A stretch of 64,000 bases of DNA from Diploptera punctata (GCA_030220185.1 JASPKZ010010273.1:1776501-1840500), one strand, 5' to 3'. Counted from the stretch's first letter, positions 1 through 10,659 are shown. Notes: generated by a model from the sequence alone, not told the origin. Translations and numbers: made by a program.

Positions 1-334
1 CTTGTTCTCTTTATATCCTATTGTTTGCTTTACAGCAGTCTGTATAGAACTTTTCAAATGACTCCAGTATTCATTGATATTGCCGGATGGGGTTTCCAAG
101 TTAAAGGTTTTCTCTTGGAATTTTCTCTTTTTGTCTTGGATTTCAAGTGTCTCCAAGTCAAACTTCTTTGTTGCCTGTCTTCATCTTATCTTCTTGAGGC
201 AAATATCTACTTCGCCTATTATTAAGACAGGGTCTGAATTGATAAGATATTGAAATTAAAAAATAATATATTAGGCATTTAAACAGTTATTTATTGAAAA
301 ATATGCGCTAATGGTTAAAATAGGCATTAATAGT
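1..334. other. Unassigned AT-rich stretch
   Basis: I see no domain, tRNA-like promoter or repeat end here. Short open frames exist but show no recognisable protein signature. Confidence 0.5.
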
Positions 335-800
335 CACTAACAAATGTATTTTATTAGTAGCAATTTGACTCAAAACGGATTTTTAAAATGTTCTCCGTGT
401 TTAGCAGTTACAGGACATTTTAGGAAATATCCTCACCTTAGTAATGAGAATGGGTTTCATCATCATCATCCAGGGATTAAGCCTGTTGGCTAGTTCCGGT
501 TTCATGAAAGTTAGAATTGTTAAAATTGTTCAGACCATCTTCTGTGTGGGCGTTCAACATTTCTGCTTCCGTGCAGTTTATAATTTAGCAATAATTTTGG
601 AAATCTTGCATGGGTTTATTGTATTAATTATCCTTACCTCGGTCCTTGTAGGAGCCAGTTATTTATGGACACTAACAAATGACTTTTATTAGTAATAATT
701 TGACCCAAAACGGATTTTTAACATTTTTCTCCATGTATAGCGGTTACAGGAACAAAATTGGACTTTTAGGAAATATCCTCGCCTTAATATAATGAGGATC
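335..800. repeat. Diverged direct duplication, two ~120-bp arms
   Basis: Segments at about 335-455 and 665-800 share a long run of similar sequence, including a CACTAACAAATG word, a TTGACYCAAAACGGATTTTT word and a TTTTAGGAAATATCCTC word. They lie in the same orientation about 330 bp apart. The right arm carries a small extra insertion. This could be an old tandem duplication or two copies of one uncharacterised repeat. Confidence 0.65.
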
Positions 801-846
801 AGGGCAAGCAGTGTTAACACATATTGTATGGCTATCATAACATGGC

Positions 847-1009
847 CGGAAATGAGTACCAGACGCTTGTTCTGGGGGTAAAGGCGGCCGTCACGCAGGG
901 CTGACAACCCGGCTGACATAAAGTGCCGATTGTCTAGAAAAAGTGGGAGCCTTAACCTCCTACTACCCCAAGGGCCTCCGGGTCTGTTGTGGGATCACTT
1001 TACTTCACT
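847..1009 (+). mobile_element. SINE-C, 5'-truncated, with perfect 14-bp TSD
   Basis: The sequence matches the 3' half of the SINE-C copies at 8388-8691 and 37581-37884 (words GAGTACCAGACGCTTGTTCTGG and GGAGCCTTAACCTCCTACTA in part). The tRNA-like head is missing. TATCATAACATGGC occurs immediately before it (833-846) and after it (1010-1023), which is a perfect 14-bp target-site duplication. The truncation therefore happened during insertion, as expected of LINE-driven retrotransposition, and not by later deletion. Confidence 0.9.
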
Positions 1010-1023
1010 TATCATAACATGGC

Positions 1024-1771
1024 TTTCTATGTAATATAGTTTGTATATAATTATTTTTATTCAGTGTCTGAACTGTAAGGGGAAGCTCCTTTACCAATGC
1101 GCAAAACTCATAATTGACGTGGTTGGGAATATGTAAGTACCCGTGACGAATAATGCTCCTATGTGTAACATCCGTCGTTTCTAAAAGTTTATCGGTGCGG
1201 TCCTGTAACACCCTATATGTCTGTAGGTGATTAAAAATATGGATAAAATGATTGGGTAGAAAGTATTGTTTGCATTTGTTATGAAGAAACATATGTCAGT
1301 AGGAAACCGGAGTAGGATGGAACATAGCCTACTGCTGTTTCAAAAGCAGACACACTTTTTGGTGTCCCCAGAGAAGAAGAGATTTTTGTCAATACGAGAA
1401 GAGCTGCGACTGATTATACCGTGGTAGCAAATCGACATTCAAGACCTTCAGTACACCCTTCCTTTTAACTCCCTTGACGTTTTCCAATAGCTAGGGATGA
1501 AAAGCCGGGCCAGGCTCCTGTGATTATATGTCCTCTTCAACCCTAACTTTCATTACATCTTCCTCCCCCCCTGCCTTGTCATCTCTTTCATTCGCATTTT
1601 CTCTTGCCAGCGTTCCGATATTGACTTCCTTCTCCCTCTCATTTTCCCTTGTTCTTTTTTTTTATCAATCTGTCGTGGTCTATGCTAAGCTATCCTCTTG
1701 TCCTCCTATGACACACAATGTTTCGAAACTAAATACACCTGTTAGTTTATACTCATAAAAATGTTATTAGA
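1024..1771. other. Unassigned stretch with one coding-like minus ORF
   Basis: A 95-codon minus-strand open frame ends the stretch on its left side (1292 down to 1005). It runs through the SINE-C target duplication, so part of it is certainly not an old gene. Its residues (for example HRSIIRHGYLHIPNHVNYEF) look less repetitive than chance, but I recognise no family. The rest is a pyrimidine-rich run near 1540-1660. Confidence 0.3.
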
Positions 1772-1990
1772 CCGACCGAGTTGGGTCAGATGATAGCGTT
1801 TGAGATTCGTATTCAAGAGGTCCCGAAATCAAAATCTTTGCCGATCAACCTGACGCTGGTTTCATCCTGGTTTTCCTCAGTCATTTTTATTCAAAGCAGC
1901 AGCTTAAGGCAATAAATTGTGGGATAGAATTTCATTTCCAGGACCCATTTTATCATGTTCACACTTTCACATCATATAAAAATTAAATCA
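1772..1990 (+). mobile_element. SINE-E, tRNA-like head, old copy
   Basis: The head carries a box-A-like TTGGGTCAGATGATAGCG. It is followed by a body (CAACCTGACGCTGGTTTC, TTTTCCTCAGTCATTTTT, AATTGTGGGATAGAATTTCA) that recurs at 34262-34450 and, inverted, at 33975-34145. Recurrence in three places with a tRNA-like start is the basis of the SINE call. The box B is eroded here and no clean target duplication is visible. Confidence 0.65.
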
Positions 1991-2859
1991 GGGCACTTCC
2001 TTAACTCATAATCACACACAATATAGCCTATATGCTATGGGTTTACAAGAAAAAGGTATTAAGCCCAAGATGAGAAGAATGAATTTTAATCGTAGTAAAT
2101 ACAGTATAATGGTATGTCCTATGTACAGGAAAAGGGATTAAATTCCATCTCGTAATAGTTCCTTACAACGAAACATTTACAAATTGTTAGATCTGGTTTT
2201 TCATAATAATTTAAGCCTTAAGGTTCATTTTTCTCAAAACTATATTTTTTGGACATAATAAAGGCTATTTTTTTCGTAACTCCATGATATAGAAAACATA
2301 CTTGATACAATAAATTACTTCTAGTTTCGACATGACCTTATTAAAGCATCTATAAATAATCATATTTTTAAAAAAGATAAACCTACTATTCCAAAACTGT
2401 TAAAACGAAACCCACGCACCATTATTGATATTCTCTGAGTCCAAATGAGGGATGAAACTATAAATGTAGTAATTGCAGCATCTCGGGCCTTTCCAAAGAT
2501 GTAAGATGAATCAAACTGAGTATTTTGAGAGAAAGAACCGCTAGATAATCTTACTTCAATCTCTACTAGATCTTGAGTGATCAGCAAAGCATATATAGAA
2601 ACGATTTTATAAATTTATTCTGTTTTGTCCATAAACATACTAATTGGAATTGTTAAGTAACCTGTATCTACCTCTATAAATACAACGGGACACTATCTCA
2701 ATATCCTTAGTGTCCATTGAAGAATGGGACGGGCTGTAAGTTAGTTTCTCCTCATCTTATACTAGTTTCATACACAAATTACTTGATATTCCTAAAAAAA
2801 AAAAAAGTCCATGAATGGAATACCTGGTAATCGGAGAGAGACTAACTAACACACTGACA
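1991..2859. other. Unassigned AT-rich stretch
   Basis: Nothing recognisable. The 75-codon minus ORF at 2360-2587 has no motif I know. Confidence 0.45.
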
Positions 2860-3963
2860 TCATCGAACTAAGAAGTAAATGCCACGCGGACACAAGCTTT
2901 CCAAACAGCCCTATGCTGACCTAATGTTTTTTAATTCATCCCCCTCCCCTGTATAATTAACCTCCCTCAAATCATGGTTAATGCTATTCTAACACCTCAT
3001 TCTTGATCTATATATTGGGCGCTTTCTTTCTCGTTTCCCTATAATATTTCATTCCCCATTCCTACCACATGTCCTGTCCATCTCAGTCTAAGAGACTTAA
3101 TTGTTCTTATCATATCTGGTTGTCTATAAAAATATGTGGCTGACTGTCATTTAGTCTTCTCCATTCATCGGTCTGTTCGTTTCTCTTTGGTCCAAAATTT
3201 TTCCTAAGAATATTTTTTCTCAAACACTAGTAATATTTTCTCCTCCCTTAAAGTAACAGTCTATGTTTCTCATCCATATAATAGGCTATAACTGGGAGAA
3301 TTAATTTTTTTAATATATGTTCAGTTTAACTTTTTTTTATAGAAGTTGAGATGATTGTATAATAGCTTGCATTTCCTAAAATGAGTGTATTTTTTATTTA
3401 TTTATGTGTCTTATTCCTGTTCGTAATTATTGTTTCTAGATATTTAATTCAGCTACTTCTTCAAAATTCCCTTCGTCATTAACTGTCCATTTCCATTATA
3501 CAATGCATTTCTATGTGTTACCATATATTTAGTTTTATTAATGTTTACTTTCAGTACCAAATTTCTTAGTGTTACTTAGTTGAGTGTGTATTGACATTTA
3601 GTGTGTCCTCGCTATCGCCTAGTAATACTACATCATCAGCATAAACTAAACAGCTTTTTTTTTTTTTTTTTTAAAAAAAAAATTTTATTATCACCAGTAT
3701 TTTTAATACCGCTGAATCCTCTAAAGATTTGATGGCATGTTCTTGTACGAAATTCAACAGTAGAAGAGAGAGTGCATCTCCTTGCTTTAACCCCATTACG
3801 AATTTCAATAGTATCTGAAAACTGTTTGCCTACTTCAACCGTACTTTTCGTGTCATTTAGTCATATTCGAATAAGTGTAACTTTTTTTTTAGGAATTCCT
3901 AAGTCCAACATAATACTATTAGAACTTCTTCTTATAATTTAATCTTATGCGTTTTTTTAAAGT

Positions 3964-4132
3964 CTACATATCGCTCATTTGTTGCAACAACGTCATAACT
4001 CAAAAAACACGATTTTTCAGGAGAAGCATATGAAGTTTTAAGTACTGTCATTCCAAGTCTTCCTGTGATATTAACTAAAATATCCTGATTTTTTTAGTTA
4101 TGACGTTGTTGCAGGAAATGAGCTATATAGTA
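3964..4132. mobile_element. Foldback MITE with ~35-bp inverted ends
   Basis: The left end (GCTCATTTGTTGCAACAACG, then TCATAACTCAAAAAA) is the reverse complement of the right end (TTTTTTAGTTATGACGTTGT, then TGCAGGAAATGAGC), apart from a few differences. The ~170-bp length and lack of coding capacity fit a non-autonomous DNA element. TA dinucleotides occur at both outer edges, compatible with a Tc1/mariner-type TA target, but the edges are ambiguous. It interrupts the LINE-G copy. Confidence 0.65.
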
Positions 4133-4334
4133 GATGTGCAGTGTCGTTATATTTGTATTTTTTTAAATCTATCTTATATTACTTGATCTATTGTAGACAT
4201 ATTTCTTCTAAATCCATATTGTTGACCATCTATTACGTCATCAGTATAGGAAGTAAGTCTGGATACTAATATATGTTAGAATTTTGTACAATATTGAAAG
4301 TCATTAGAGGATGTAGCCACAGAATGCCATGTGT

Positions 4335-4598
4335 AATTGAATCAGTCATTTCGAAAAGAGATCATCTACTATTTTTCTGAAATTCACTTCTTTCATTATT
4401 CCATGTTTATATACCTACTTCCATCGTTTCTGTGTGAGAATGGATCAACTACACTATTCCTTTACCATTTTCTGACTTTATTCAGTAGCAATTTCAGATT
4501 CAATGCTTTATCCTGAACAAGTTGAATCAGATTTTTTTCCTCTCCTGTAAAATTTGATCAGCTGTAGATGATCCCTTTTCGAAATGACTGATTCAATT
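4335..4598. repeat. Inverted repeat, ~35-bp arms
   Basis: The left arm (about 4335-4369) and right arm (about 4563-4598) are reverse complements with one mismatch visible (word TTGAATCAGTCATTTCGAAA). The ~190 bp between them still reads like LINE-G minus-strand sequence. The structure may therefore be a local inverted duplication inside the LINE and not a separate transposon. Confidence 0.6.
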
Positions 4599-4872
4599 AT
4601 ATTGCAATTATCAAGATTGGTGTTAAAACTTTACAGTGCTTCCTTCGAGCGATAAATGTTAATGAGTAAAGTATTGGAAATACATCAGTATACAAAAATT
4701 CTCATACATATTAATCATCCTTGATTTCCTTTGAACCTCACGTAAAGATTTCCAATCAGTGGCTCTTTATATCAAAATACTGAATGCGATCTCCTCATAT
4801 GTAATGCCACGAGTGATTTCCAAATTAGCTAGAGGATTTGGAAATCAAGAGTGGCATTTGTTAGGATTATTT

Positions 4873-5293
4873 CTTCTTCTTCTTCTTCTTCCTTCCAAGT
4901 ATTAGGCCAAGACCTGTTACGATCCTATAGAAAATTTTCCCTTATGGGAAATTCTCGTATAAGACTTGAAAGCATAATAATAGTCCCTTCGATTGGTTGC
5001 TGGCCAAAGGAAGGCAAGACCAGTGATGGGGCTGCCATCTTATAGCCTCTGGTCAGGCTTTCCTGGAGAAGAAAAGAAAATAAAGGAAAGACGAAATGGA
5101 AAAAAGGAAGGACTCCCTAGCCCTCGGATGCCCTAATAGCGTTGGGGTCGAAAAAACAAGAGTTAACCAAGAGAGGTTAGATAGTAAAGTTAAAAGAGTG
5201 CAAAACACAAATAAGTGGAAGAAATGTTTTGCACAGCTTGGGCACCTTGTGGTCGCCATCCACATATCCCCTAGATGAGGACCCCTGAGGAGG
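4873..5293 (-). mobile_element. Retroposed insert of unknown type with 12-bp TSD
   Basis: TTAGGATTATTT occurs at 4861-4872 and again at 5294-5305, a perfect 12-bp target-site duplication that restores the H element when the insert is removed. On the minus strand the insert ends in a (GAA)n-like tail (4873-4886 on plus), which suggests a retroposon. Its body begins on minus with CCTCCTCAGGGGTCCTCATC. I do not recognise it. The short ORFs in both frames show no known domain. Confidence 0.7.
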
Positions 5294-5348
5294 TTAGGAT
5301 TATTTAACGAATAAAATTAAGCTGTTTACTCACAAATTCGTTATTTAA

Positions 5349-5733
5349 TTTTTTTTGCAAATGCCCCAGTTTGTCTATCGACATTCCTGGCATGGCGATC
5401 TTGTAACCACTTCTGAGGTTGGGGCACCTGTAAGGCGGGGTTACTTTGCCCCGATGATATGATGGGTGATGATGATGATGTCGATAGTGGTGTACCAGGA
5501 GAATCCGTAATCCTAAGCTTAATCTAAGATGAATATGAATGATGATGATTGCGATGGCCATATGATTTCGGGGACCGTTTGGGCCTTAAAGTTTTCCTGA
5601 CATTTGTCGTACAGGTGAGGAAAAACCCCGATAAAAACCTCACCCAGAAAAAACTGTCCCGATCGGGGATCGAACCCGGGCCCGCTGCGTGACAAGGCAG
5701 CACGCTACCTTGAGACCACAGCGCGCTGGACTA
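5349..5733 (-). mobile_element. SINE-A' (chimeric SINE-A with alternative 3' end), 8-bp TSD
   Basis: On the minus strand it begins with a SINE-A head: box-A-like TGGTCTCAAGGTAGCG, a box-B-like GGTTCGATCCCCG, then the CAGTTTTTTCTGGGTGAGG and GACAAATGTCAGG words. After the GGCCAT word the typical SINE-A 3' end is replaced by an unrelated tail (words TAGATTAAGCTTAGGATTAC, CCCGCCTTACAGGTGCCCC). The same combination occurs at 30534-30916. TTATTTAA flanks it at 5341-5348 and 5734-5741. Confidence 0.8.
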
Positions 5734-6194
5734 TTATTTAAATATAGTTACCGGTATTTTAAAATATTTATATGGTTAATGTAAACGGCATTGTTTGAAT
5801 ACAAATCAGAAATATGAGGTTATGTATATTCACTGGAACTTGATCATAGTATTTATTGCCAAACAGGATTACAATATTGTAAGAATGCACCCAAGTGGAA
5901 AAATAATGAAACACATGAAACTGTATATTATAATCAACATTATATGTTATTACTTTATTTTTGTAGCGAACAACTCGGTAAAATTAAGGAATCTGTTCAT
6001 TATTTGTATGCAGTGTATTTGTTGGAGAAAAAATAATGCTCTGAACTGTTCAGAATATTGAAAAGGAGGAGCTTTCTTTATCACAAAAGCAGGAGCTGAT
6101 AAAGATAAATCGATAAAGAGCGAGGTGAAACAAGATTGTAATTGGTTGTAAAATAAAGTCCATTGAAACATGATTGGTCATGAGTTAAATAGTC

Positions 6195-7307
6195 AATAAA
6201 AATACATGATTTATAACTTGTTTAATTATCAACAAAATAAATATAACTTAAATAAATTTAACAAAAAGCAGGGTATTCAATTGTATTCATCATATTTGTA
6301 CTTTTAGTGATTCAAATGACATCTCTACTCAAGTATAGGACTTTCACACTCCATGAAGTTGAAGGTTAAAAATTAAATTTTGGGCTCCATAACGATATTT
6401 TTTTCGAATGCGAAATATTCAAAGGTTTTAGTCTTTGAAAACAAGTAAATTGAAAATCTCCTTATGTAAACATTCAAGGGATTTTTAAAATTTACATGAA
6501 TTGTCTCGATTTTTAGACAAAAATTATTTGGGTAAGAACTTTGATATGTTAGATCAATTAATTAACGTAAATAGGTCAGTATACAATTTATAAAACCTAT
6601 AAAATTTGGACTTATAAGTTCGATAGCAAGACACTAAAGAAGAGGGTGTATAGCCACTAATTTGAATACAAGTTGGAGTTTTCGATGCTGGTGGAGCTTG
6701 TGGTTCTATTGACTAGAAAGATGACAGCCACCGGGGGAACGATTGTTGCGGGGTTTTAAAAACTTTTCAATAGGAGACACGCTGAATAGAAGGAGAACAA
6801 AGTTGAGAAATTCATGGGGACGGGGTTGATTTCTTTTTTCTCTCTCTCTCTCTCTTTTTCACTATCTGTATTCCACAGAAGGGTGAGTATGTATAATGAG
6901 TGAGAAATCGCCCTCAGCGAATATCACCACCTCCACATACTCTAATGTTGTACCATCTACTGACTTCTTTTAGGCACAGAACTAATATGCACACTCAATA
7001 TTTTAGCACACATTACATTCGTACTAAATATATAATTATAACTTGTTCCCTTATTTATTTATTTACAGAACACTACTTCATTAGATAGACATGTAGGATC
7101 TGGAATCGGACTCTCTGATTCTCGTGAAGACAACTGATTAGGTAATTAAATTGAGAGAAAGATCAGTTTATGAACATTTAAACCGAGGCGAGGATTGCGT
7201 CACACTTCACACTACTCCCTGCATTCATCCGTTGTTCAGTGAAAGAAATTACTTTGGTTTTCTTCGGTTCTTTGGAGCTGTTGTGGCACGATTTATTTAT
7301 TACTTTA
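6195..7307. other. Unassigned AT-rich stretch
   Basis: No repeat end, tRNA-like box or domain seen. A short (TC)n run lies at about 6839-6856. ORFs at 6900-7088 and 7151-7348 look like chance frames. Confidence 0.45.
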
Positions 7308-7370
7308 TTAACCAACTCACTGGCTATATCGAACCCATAGGTTCATGACATTAGCCCTCCATACATCTAC
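7308..7370 (-). mobile_element. LINE-G extreme 3' tail fragment
   Basis: Contains AACTCACTGGCTATATCGAA and CCATAGGTTCATG, followed by CCTCCATACATCTACCCT. These are the terminal words of LINE-G read on the opposite strand, where they encode the last VWRAYVRAAMNLRV-like residues. Only about 60 bp remain. Confidence 0.7.
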
Positions 7371-7611
7371 CCTAATGGAACTCGTGTCCGCGTTTCTTTA
7401 CAGTTGTGTTTTTACGAAGATCGCCACTCTTTAGACCAAGGGACGTTTTTCGTCTGGCTTATCGCCTTCGACCGGTACGGCATGGATAATGTTTCGGCAG
7501 CAACGCTACCGCCGGCGTAGCTCTCGAAGTCATTTTAGCACGCAAGCCACTCCACCACGACAACATACAATGGAGGGGATTATTAATTTATTATAAATAT
7601 TGTTATTATTA
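7371..7611. other. Unassigned
   Basis: Somewhat GC-richer sequence near 7440-7560 with no recognisable feature. Confidence 0.4.
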
Positions 7612-7924
7612 TTATCCCGCCAGCATCATGCGTTGGCGCAGAGCCACGAGACACGCTGGTTTAAGTCTCCATGAGGGAAGACTTTTGTGATGGAATTTTG
7701 ACCCAGTTAACAGACCGGGGACACCCAACAACACAGGACCCTGAGGGATTTGGATAAGTACAATAAGTATAGGCTCCAAGTTGAGAAAACCAGTTAAAAC
7801 GCCGGGGGATTCGACATCCTAATCATTGTCACTCTTATACTGTCATCTACTTCTTTGATTGACACATGTTGCTGTGAGGCCAGCATTACACTTACCTTAT
7901 AAGCTTGTCGTGTCATGGAGTTAT
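7612..7924 (+). mobile_element. SINE-B
   Basis: The body words (GAGGGATTTGGATAAGTACA, AGTATAGGCTCCAAGTTGAG, GGGGGATTCGACATCC, TGAGGCCAGCATTACACTTA, GTCGTGTCATGGAG) match the SINE-B copies at 22061-22370 and 52121-52473. The 5' tRNA-like head is present but eroded (GCGCAGAGCCACGAGACACGCTGGTTTAAGTCTCC in pieces). A LINE-G tail follows directly. Confidence 0.75.
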
Positions 7925-7933
7925 TTTTTTTAG

Positions 7934-8321
7934 AATAAAGTTCTTAGGAAAATTTTTGGATCAAAAAGAGATGAACAGACAGGCGAATGGACAAGACTAC
8001 ATAACAGTGAGCTACACGATCTTTTTAGGAAATCAGATATAAAAAGAACAGTTAATCCTCGTAGAATGAGATCATCAGGACATGTGGCACGAATGGGGAA
8101 TGAAAGAGGGGCATGGAAGTTTCTTGCAGGGAAACCAGAGGGAAAACGTCCAGTTGGTAAACCAAGAATCGGGTGGAAAAAAAAAACACTTTTTTATTTG
8201 ATGAAGTACGGAGATTATAGAGGGAATGATTGGAAAACATTAACTCAGGACAGATATGTATGGAGAGCTTGTTTCCGCGCGGCCATGAATCTACGGGTTC
8301 GATAATGTCACTGAGTTAGTT
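7934..8321 (+). pseudogene. LINE-G 3' tail (reverse transcriptase C-terminus)
   Basis: Encodes the broken C-terminal block of a LINE-G reverse transcriptase: an NKVLRKIFG-like start, KRDEQTGEWTRLHNSELHD-like residues, then MRSSGHVARMGNERGAWKFL and a terminal DRYVWRACFRAAMNLRVR. The open frame 8066-8305 is part of it. The first half of the element is absent, so this is a 5'-truncated retrocopy. It ends in a (TTA)n-like AT-rich tail. Confidence 0.85.
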
Positions 8322-8387
8322 ATTATTATTATTTATTTATTTGTAGAAAATATCAACTACTATTTACAATGTTCTTAAGACATTTCT

Positions 8388-8691
8388 GGGGGTACGCCGT
8401 AGCTGAGTGGTTAAGGCATTGAGCTACAAGCCGGAGGGTCGAGGGTTCAAGTCCCGTTGGGGTCAGGATTTTTAAACTGACCCAAACCCTCTGGCGGCAC
8501 TATGGCCCTGGGGTCGGCTCAGCCTCTAACGGAAATGAGTACCAGACGCTTGTTCTGGGGTAAAGGCGGCCGTCACGCAGGGCTGACAACCCGGCTGACA
8601 TCAAGTGCCGATTGTCTAGAAAAAGTGGGAGCCTTAACCTCCTACTACCCCAAAGGCTTCCTGAGGCCTGTTGTGGGATCACTTTACTTTT
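8388..8691 (+). mobile_element. SINE-C, full length, 13-bp TSD
   Basis: A tRNA-derived head is clear: box-A-like TAGCTGAGTGGTTAAGGC and box-B-like GGGTTCAAGTCCC, as in a Leu/Ser-type tRNA. The body has AGGATTTTTAAACTGACCCA and GCGGCCGTCACGCAGGGC, ending GTGGGATCACTTTACTTT. TTAAGACATTTCT precedes (8375-8387) and follows (8692-8704), a perfect 13-bp target-site duplication that fixes the length at about 304 bp. Transcription would be by RNA polymerase III from the internal boxes. Confidence 0.93.
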
Positions 8692-8759
8692 TTAAGACAT
8701 TTCTAATGATAAAACGAATATAACAATTTAAATCAAATTATAAAGTAACACAATAATCT

Positions 8760-9190
8760 TGATGTTGAGTGATTCCGGGTTCTGTGGCCGTGGTCCATAG
8801 TTGGTGTTGATACCAGACGTTTCGCCCTCAACTGCGGAGGGCATCTTCAGTGGCGAGTGCTTCTAGGCGTGTTTCCTGGTCGGAAGCTCTACTTAGAGTG
8901 AACGCTGCGGGTGTTGTATTGATACTAGTGGTGGGAGCAGGGTGAGCGGGCGTGGCTCTTGCTGATTGGCTAATGGTCGTCTCCTTGTTGTCCCTAGTGT
9001 TGATGCATTTATTTTCTAGTGTACGGTACCAGGCCTTAGACAGTTTAATACCTTCCTCTTTTCTGTTAATATTTTCCTTATGCTTGTGTATTTCTATAGC
9101 CTCTCGATATAATCTAGGGAAATAATAGGAAGTTGTGGCTAAAACTTGTGTATCATCGAATAGAATCTGGTGTCCATTCATAATGGCATG
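8760..9190 (-). repeat. PLE-1 terminal (pseudo-LTR) sequence, inverted copy
   Basis: Read on minus, this matches 11163-11596 and 13743-14178 nearly base for base. The match runs from the GATGATACACAAGTTTTAGCC word to the ACCCGGAATCACTCAACATC word near the outer edge. It stops about 30 bp short of the other two copies' end (they continue into GATTACCGGCCGTGAAAGCC). It holds the hammerhead motif at 8812-8854. Confidence 0.9.
8812..8854 (-). ncRNA. Predicted hammerhead ribozyme, PLE-1 copy a
   Basis: Same sequence as 14053-14095, on the minus strand: 4-bp stem I (GCCA/TGGT), CUGAAGA core (fits CUGANGA), one extra U, 6-bp stem II (GCCCUC/GAGGGC) with a 7-nt loop, GAAA, then CG-U-C with predicted cleavage 3' of the C. 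Stem III is only two pairs with no loop, as described for Penelope-element hammerheads. Prediction by eye; activity not tested. Confidence 0.75.
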
Positions 9191-9801
9191 TTCTGCTACA
9201 GCCGATTTATCCATTTCTCCTTGTCTGCAGTTTCTTTTGTGTTTCTGATAAACGGGTGGCTATACTTCTTTTTGTGGTCCCTATGTATGGTTTACCACAC
9301 GAACAAGGAAGTCGATATACGCCGCAAGTGGAGAGAGGTGGCCGAGGATCCTTAGCTGAGCGAAGGCAGTCTTCTATTTTTCTTGTAGGTCTGTAAACTG
9401 TTTTTATGTTGTATTTTCGTAGGAGTTTTCCGATACGATCTGTGACTCTTTGTACATATGGGAAGTAGGCTATGCTGGTTGAGGGTGTGTTAATCCATTA
9501 TGATAGTGCTGTACTCGTGGATTGTATGGGTTGTCTTATTTCCTTGGATGTGTAAGCCATTTTTATGGAGGAAACCAAATGAACAGATTGGTGTTGTTCT
9601 TGTTTAAGGTGTTGTGGTTGGCATAACTTAGTCGCTCTGTCGAACAGTGTATTAATGACACCTCGATTTTGTCGTGGATGGTGGTTAGAGTCTTTGTGCA
9701 GATATCGGTCTGATTGTGTGTAGGGTTTCTGTAAACTGTATGTGGAATTTCCCCATTGCCAGTCCTTATTATTTGAACATCACAGGAAAGGACGTCTTCC
9801 A
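8828..9801 (-). pseudogene. PLE-1 inverted copy: RT thumb and GIY-YIG region, frameshifted
   Basis: Continues the reverse transcriptase frame of 9802-10572 after a frameshift. Recognisable are the VQIIRTGNGEI block (9802-9700), a CGVYRLPCSCGKPYIG-type GIY-YIG start near 9340-9290, then MDKSAVAEHAIMNGHQILFD (from 9214). GIY-YIG nucleases are the endonuclease domain of most Penelope-like elements and are thought to nick the target. Several indels separate the pieces, mainly in homopolymers. The 128-codon ORF at 8828-9214 spans the nuclease C-terminus and the 3' region, which also contains the ribozyme, so part of that ORF is unlikely to be meaningful protein. Confidence 0.8.
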
Positions 9802-10572
9802 TTATCTTCTTTTTTCCATAGTGAACTGAATTTTGTTGTGTCTGCTGGTAAGGTGTTGAAGGAAACGTTCCAATTCTTCACTGCCATGTCTCCATACTAC
9901 GAATGTGTCATCAACATAGCGAAACCAATGTTCTGGAGACTTGGGAGCTGTTTTTAGTGCTTCTGTTTCGAATTTCTCCATGAAAAAATTCGCTACTACT
10001 GGGCTTAGAGGACTGCCCATGGCTACTCCGTCGGTCTGTTCATAGTAGCTGTTGTTCCATTGGATGTAAGTAGTAGTTAGTACATGCCTGAATAAATTGG
10101 ATATTTCTTCTGTGAAAATCTGTCTAATGTAGTCCATGGTCTCATTTACTGGCACCATGGTGAAAAGGGAAACCACATCGAAGCTAACCAGTATATCTTG
10201 AGATGTTACGTTTATATTCCGTAGTCTCTCAATGAAATGTGTCGAGTCTCTGATGTAGCTGTCCGTTTTTCCAAGGAGTGGTTTCAGAAGTCCTGTAAGA
10301 TGCTTTGCCAGTAAGTAGGTCGGAGAACCGATGGCACTGACAATTGGCCGGAGTGGAATGTTGTTCTTGTGTATTTTTGGAAGACCATAGAGTCTTGGAG
10401 GTTGAGCTTCGGATACGCGTAATTTCTTCTTAATTCCTTCTGGCAAGGACGATTGCTTGATAAGATTGTTGGTTTTTCGAAGAATACCGGATGTAGGGTC
10501 TCGCTTGATAGGTTTGTATATATCTGGTGTCAGAATCTCTATTATTTTCTCTTTGTATTCATGTGTATTCAT
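9802..10572 (-). pseudogene. PLE-1 inverted copy: reverse transcriptase core, 256 codons open
   Basis: The longest uninterrupted Penelope reverse transcriptase segment here. In order: MNTHEYKEK near the start, PRLYGLPKIHK around residues 60-70, RPIVSAIGSPTY after it, SFDVVSLFTMVPV in the first catalytic block, DGVAMGSPLSPVVANFF, and FRYVDDTFVVW with the YVDD catalytic motif at residues 219-222 (9907-9918). The frame breaks at the end in an A-rich run, where the plus copy reads through. The real protein would extend upstream into 10660-11160 and downstream into 8828-9801. Confidence 0.9.
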
Positions 10573-10659
10573 AACAACTGTAGAGTTTCCTTTATCGGCT
10601 GGTAAAATAGTGATATTATTATCATTATTTAAAGTTTTTAGCGCTAGTCTCTCTCCTTC

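Larger units (their letters stand above)
2860..4760 (-). pseudogene. LINE-G, old copy with reverse transcriptase remnants
   Basis: Read on the minus strand, the region encodes decayed pieces of a non-LTR reverse transcriptase. Near 3800-3730 it gives an NGVKQGDALS-like block. Near 3650-3625 it gives an AYADDVVLLGD-like catalytic block. Near 3240-3050 it gives the C-terminal block that other LINE-G copies show as FGPKRDE...RRLRW.GHVARM. The 3' terminal words start near 2870. Frames are broken many times, and two foldback elements (3964-4132, 4335-4598) sit inside. YADD is the catalytic Asp-Asp motif of reverse transcriptases. This is the longest LINE-G copy in the window; the others are 3' tails. 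Confidence 0.75.
4798..6194 (-). mobile_element. H element copy 1, split by two later insertions
   Basis: On the minus strand the sequence starts with GACTATTTAACTCATG at 6194. It runs through words shared with the copies at 30937, 35089, 56500 and 61799 (TTTCACCTCGCTC, TTATCGATTT, CAGCTCCTGCTTTTGTGATA), then ends near 4798 with GTGGCATTAC. It has no coding capacity. It was later split by a SINE-A' at 5349-5733 and by another element at 4873-5293, each with its own target duplication of H sequence. Class is unresolved: the ends are short and imperfectly inverted, and a long hairpin lies near the 3' end. Confidence 0.75.

Noticed and set aside
1528..1758. Ser/Phe/Leu-rich plus ORF
   Set aside because: Composition reflects a pyrimidine-rich run; no motif.
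5304..5561. His-rich ORFs and GNRTRARC/SNPGPLRDKAARYLE-type ORFs
   Set aside because: They are translations of SINE-A copies ((CAT)n run and tRNA-like head) and occur wherever SINE-A does.
7431..7470. Additional hammerhead near GGGACGTTTTTCGTCTGG
   Set aside because: The GACGTTT word is there, but no CUGANGA-like core lies at the right distance on either strand. The same holds for GACGTTTTCC near 1477.
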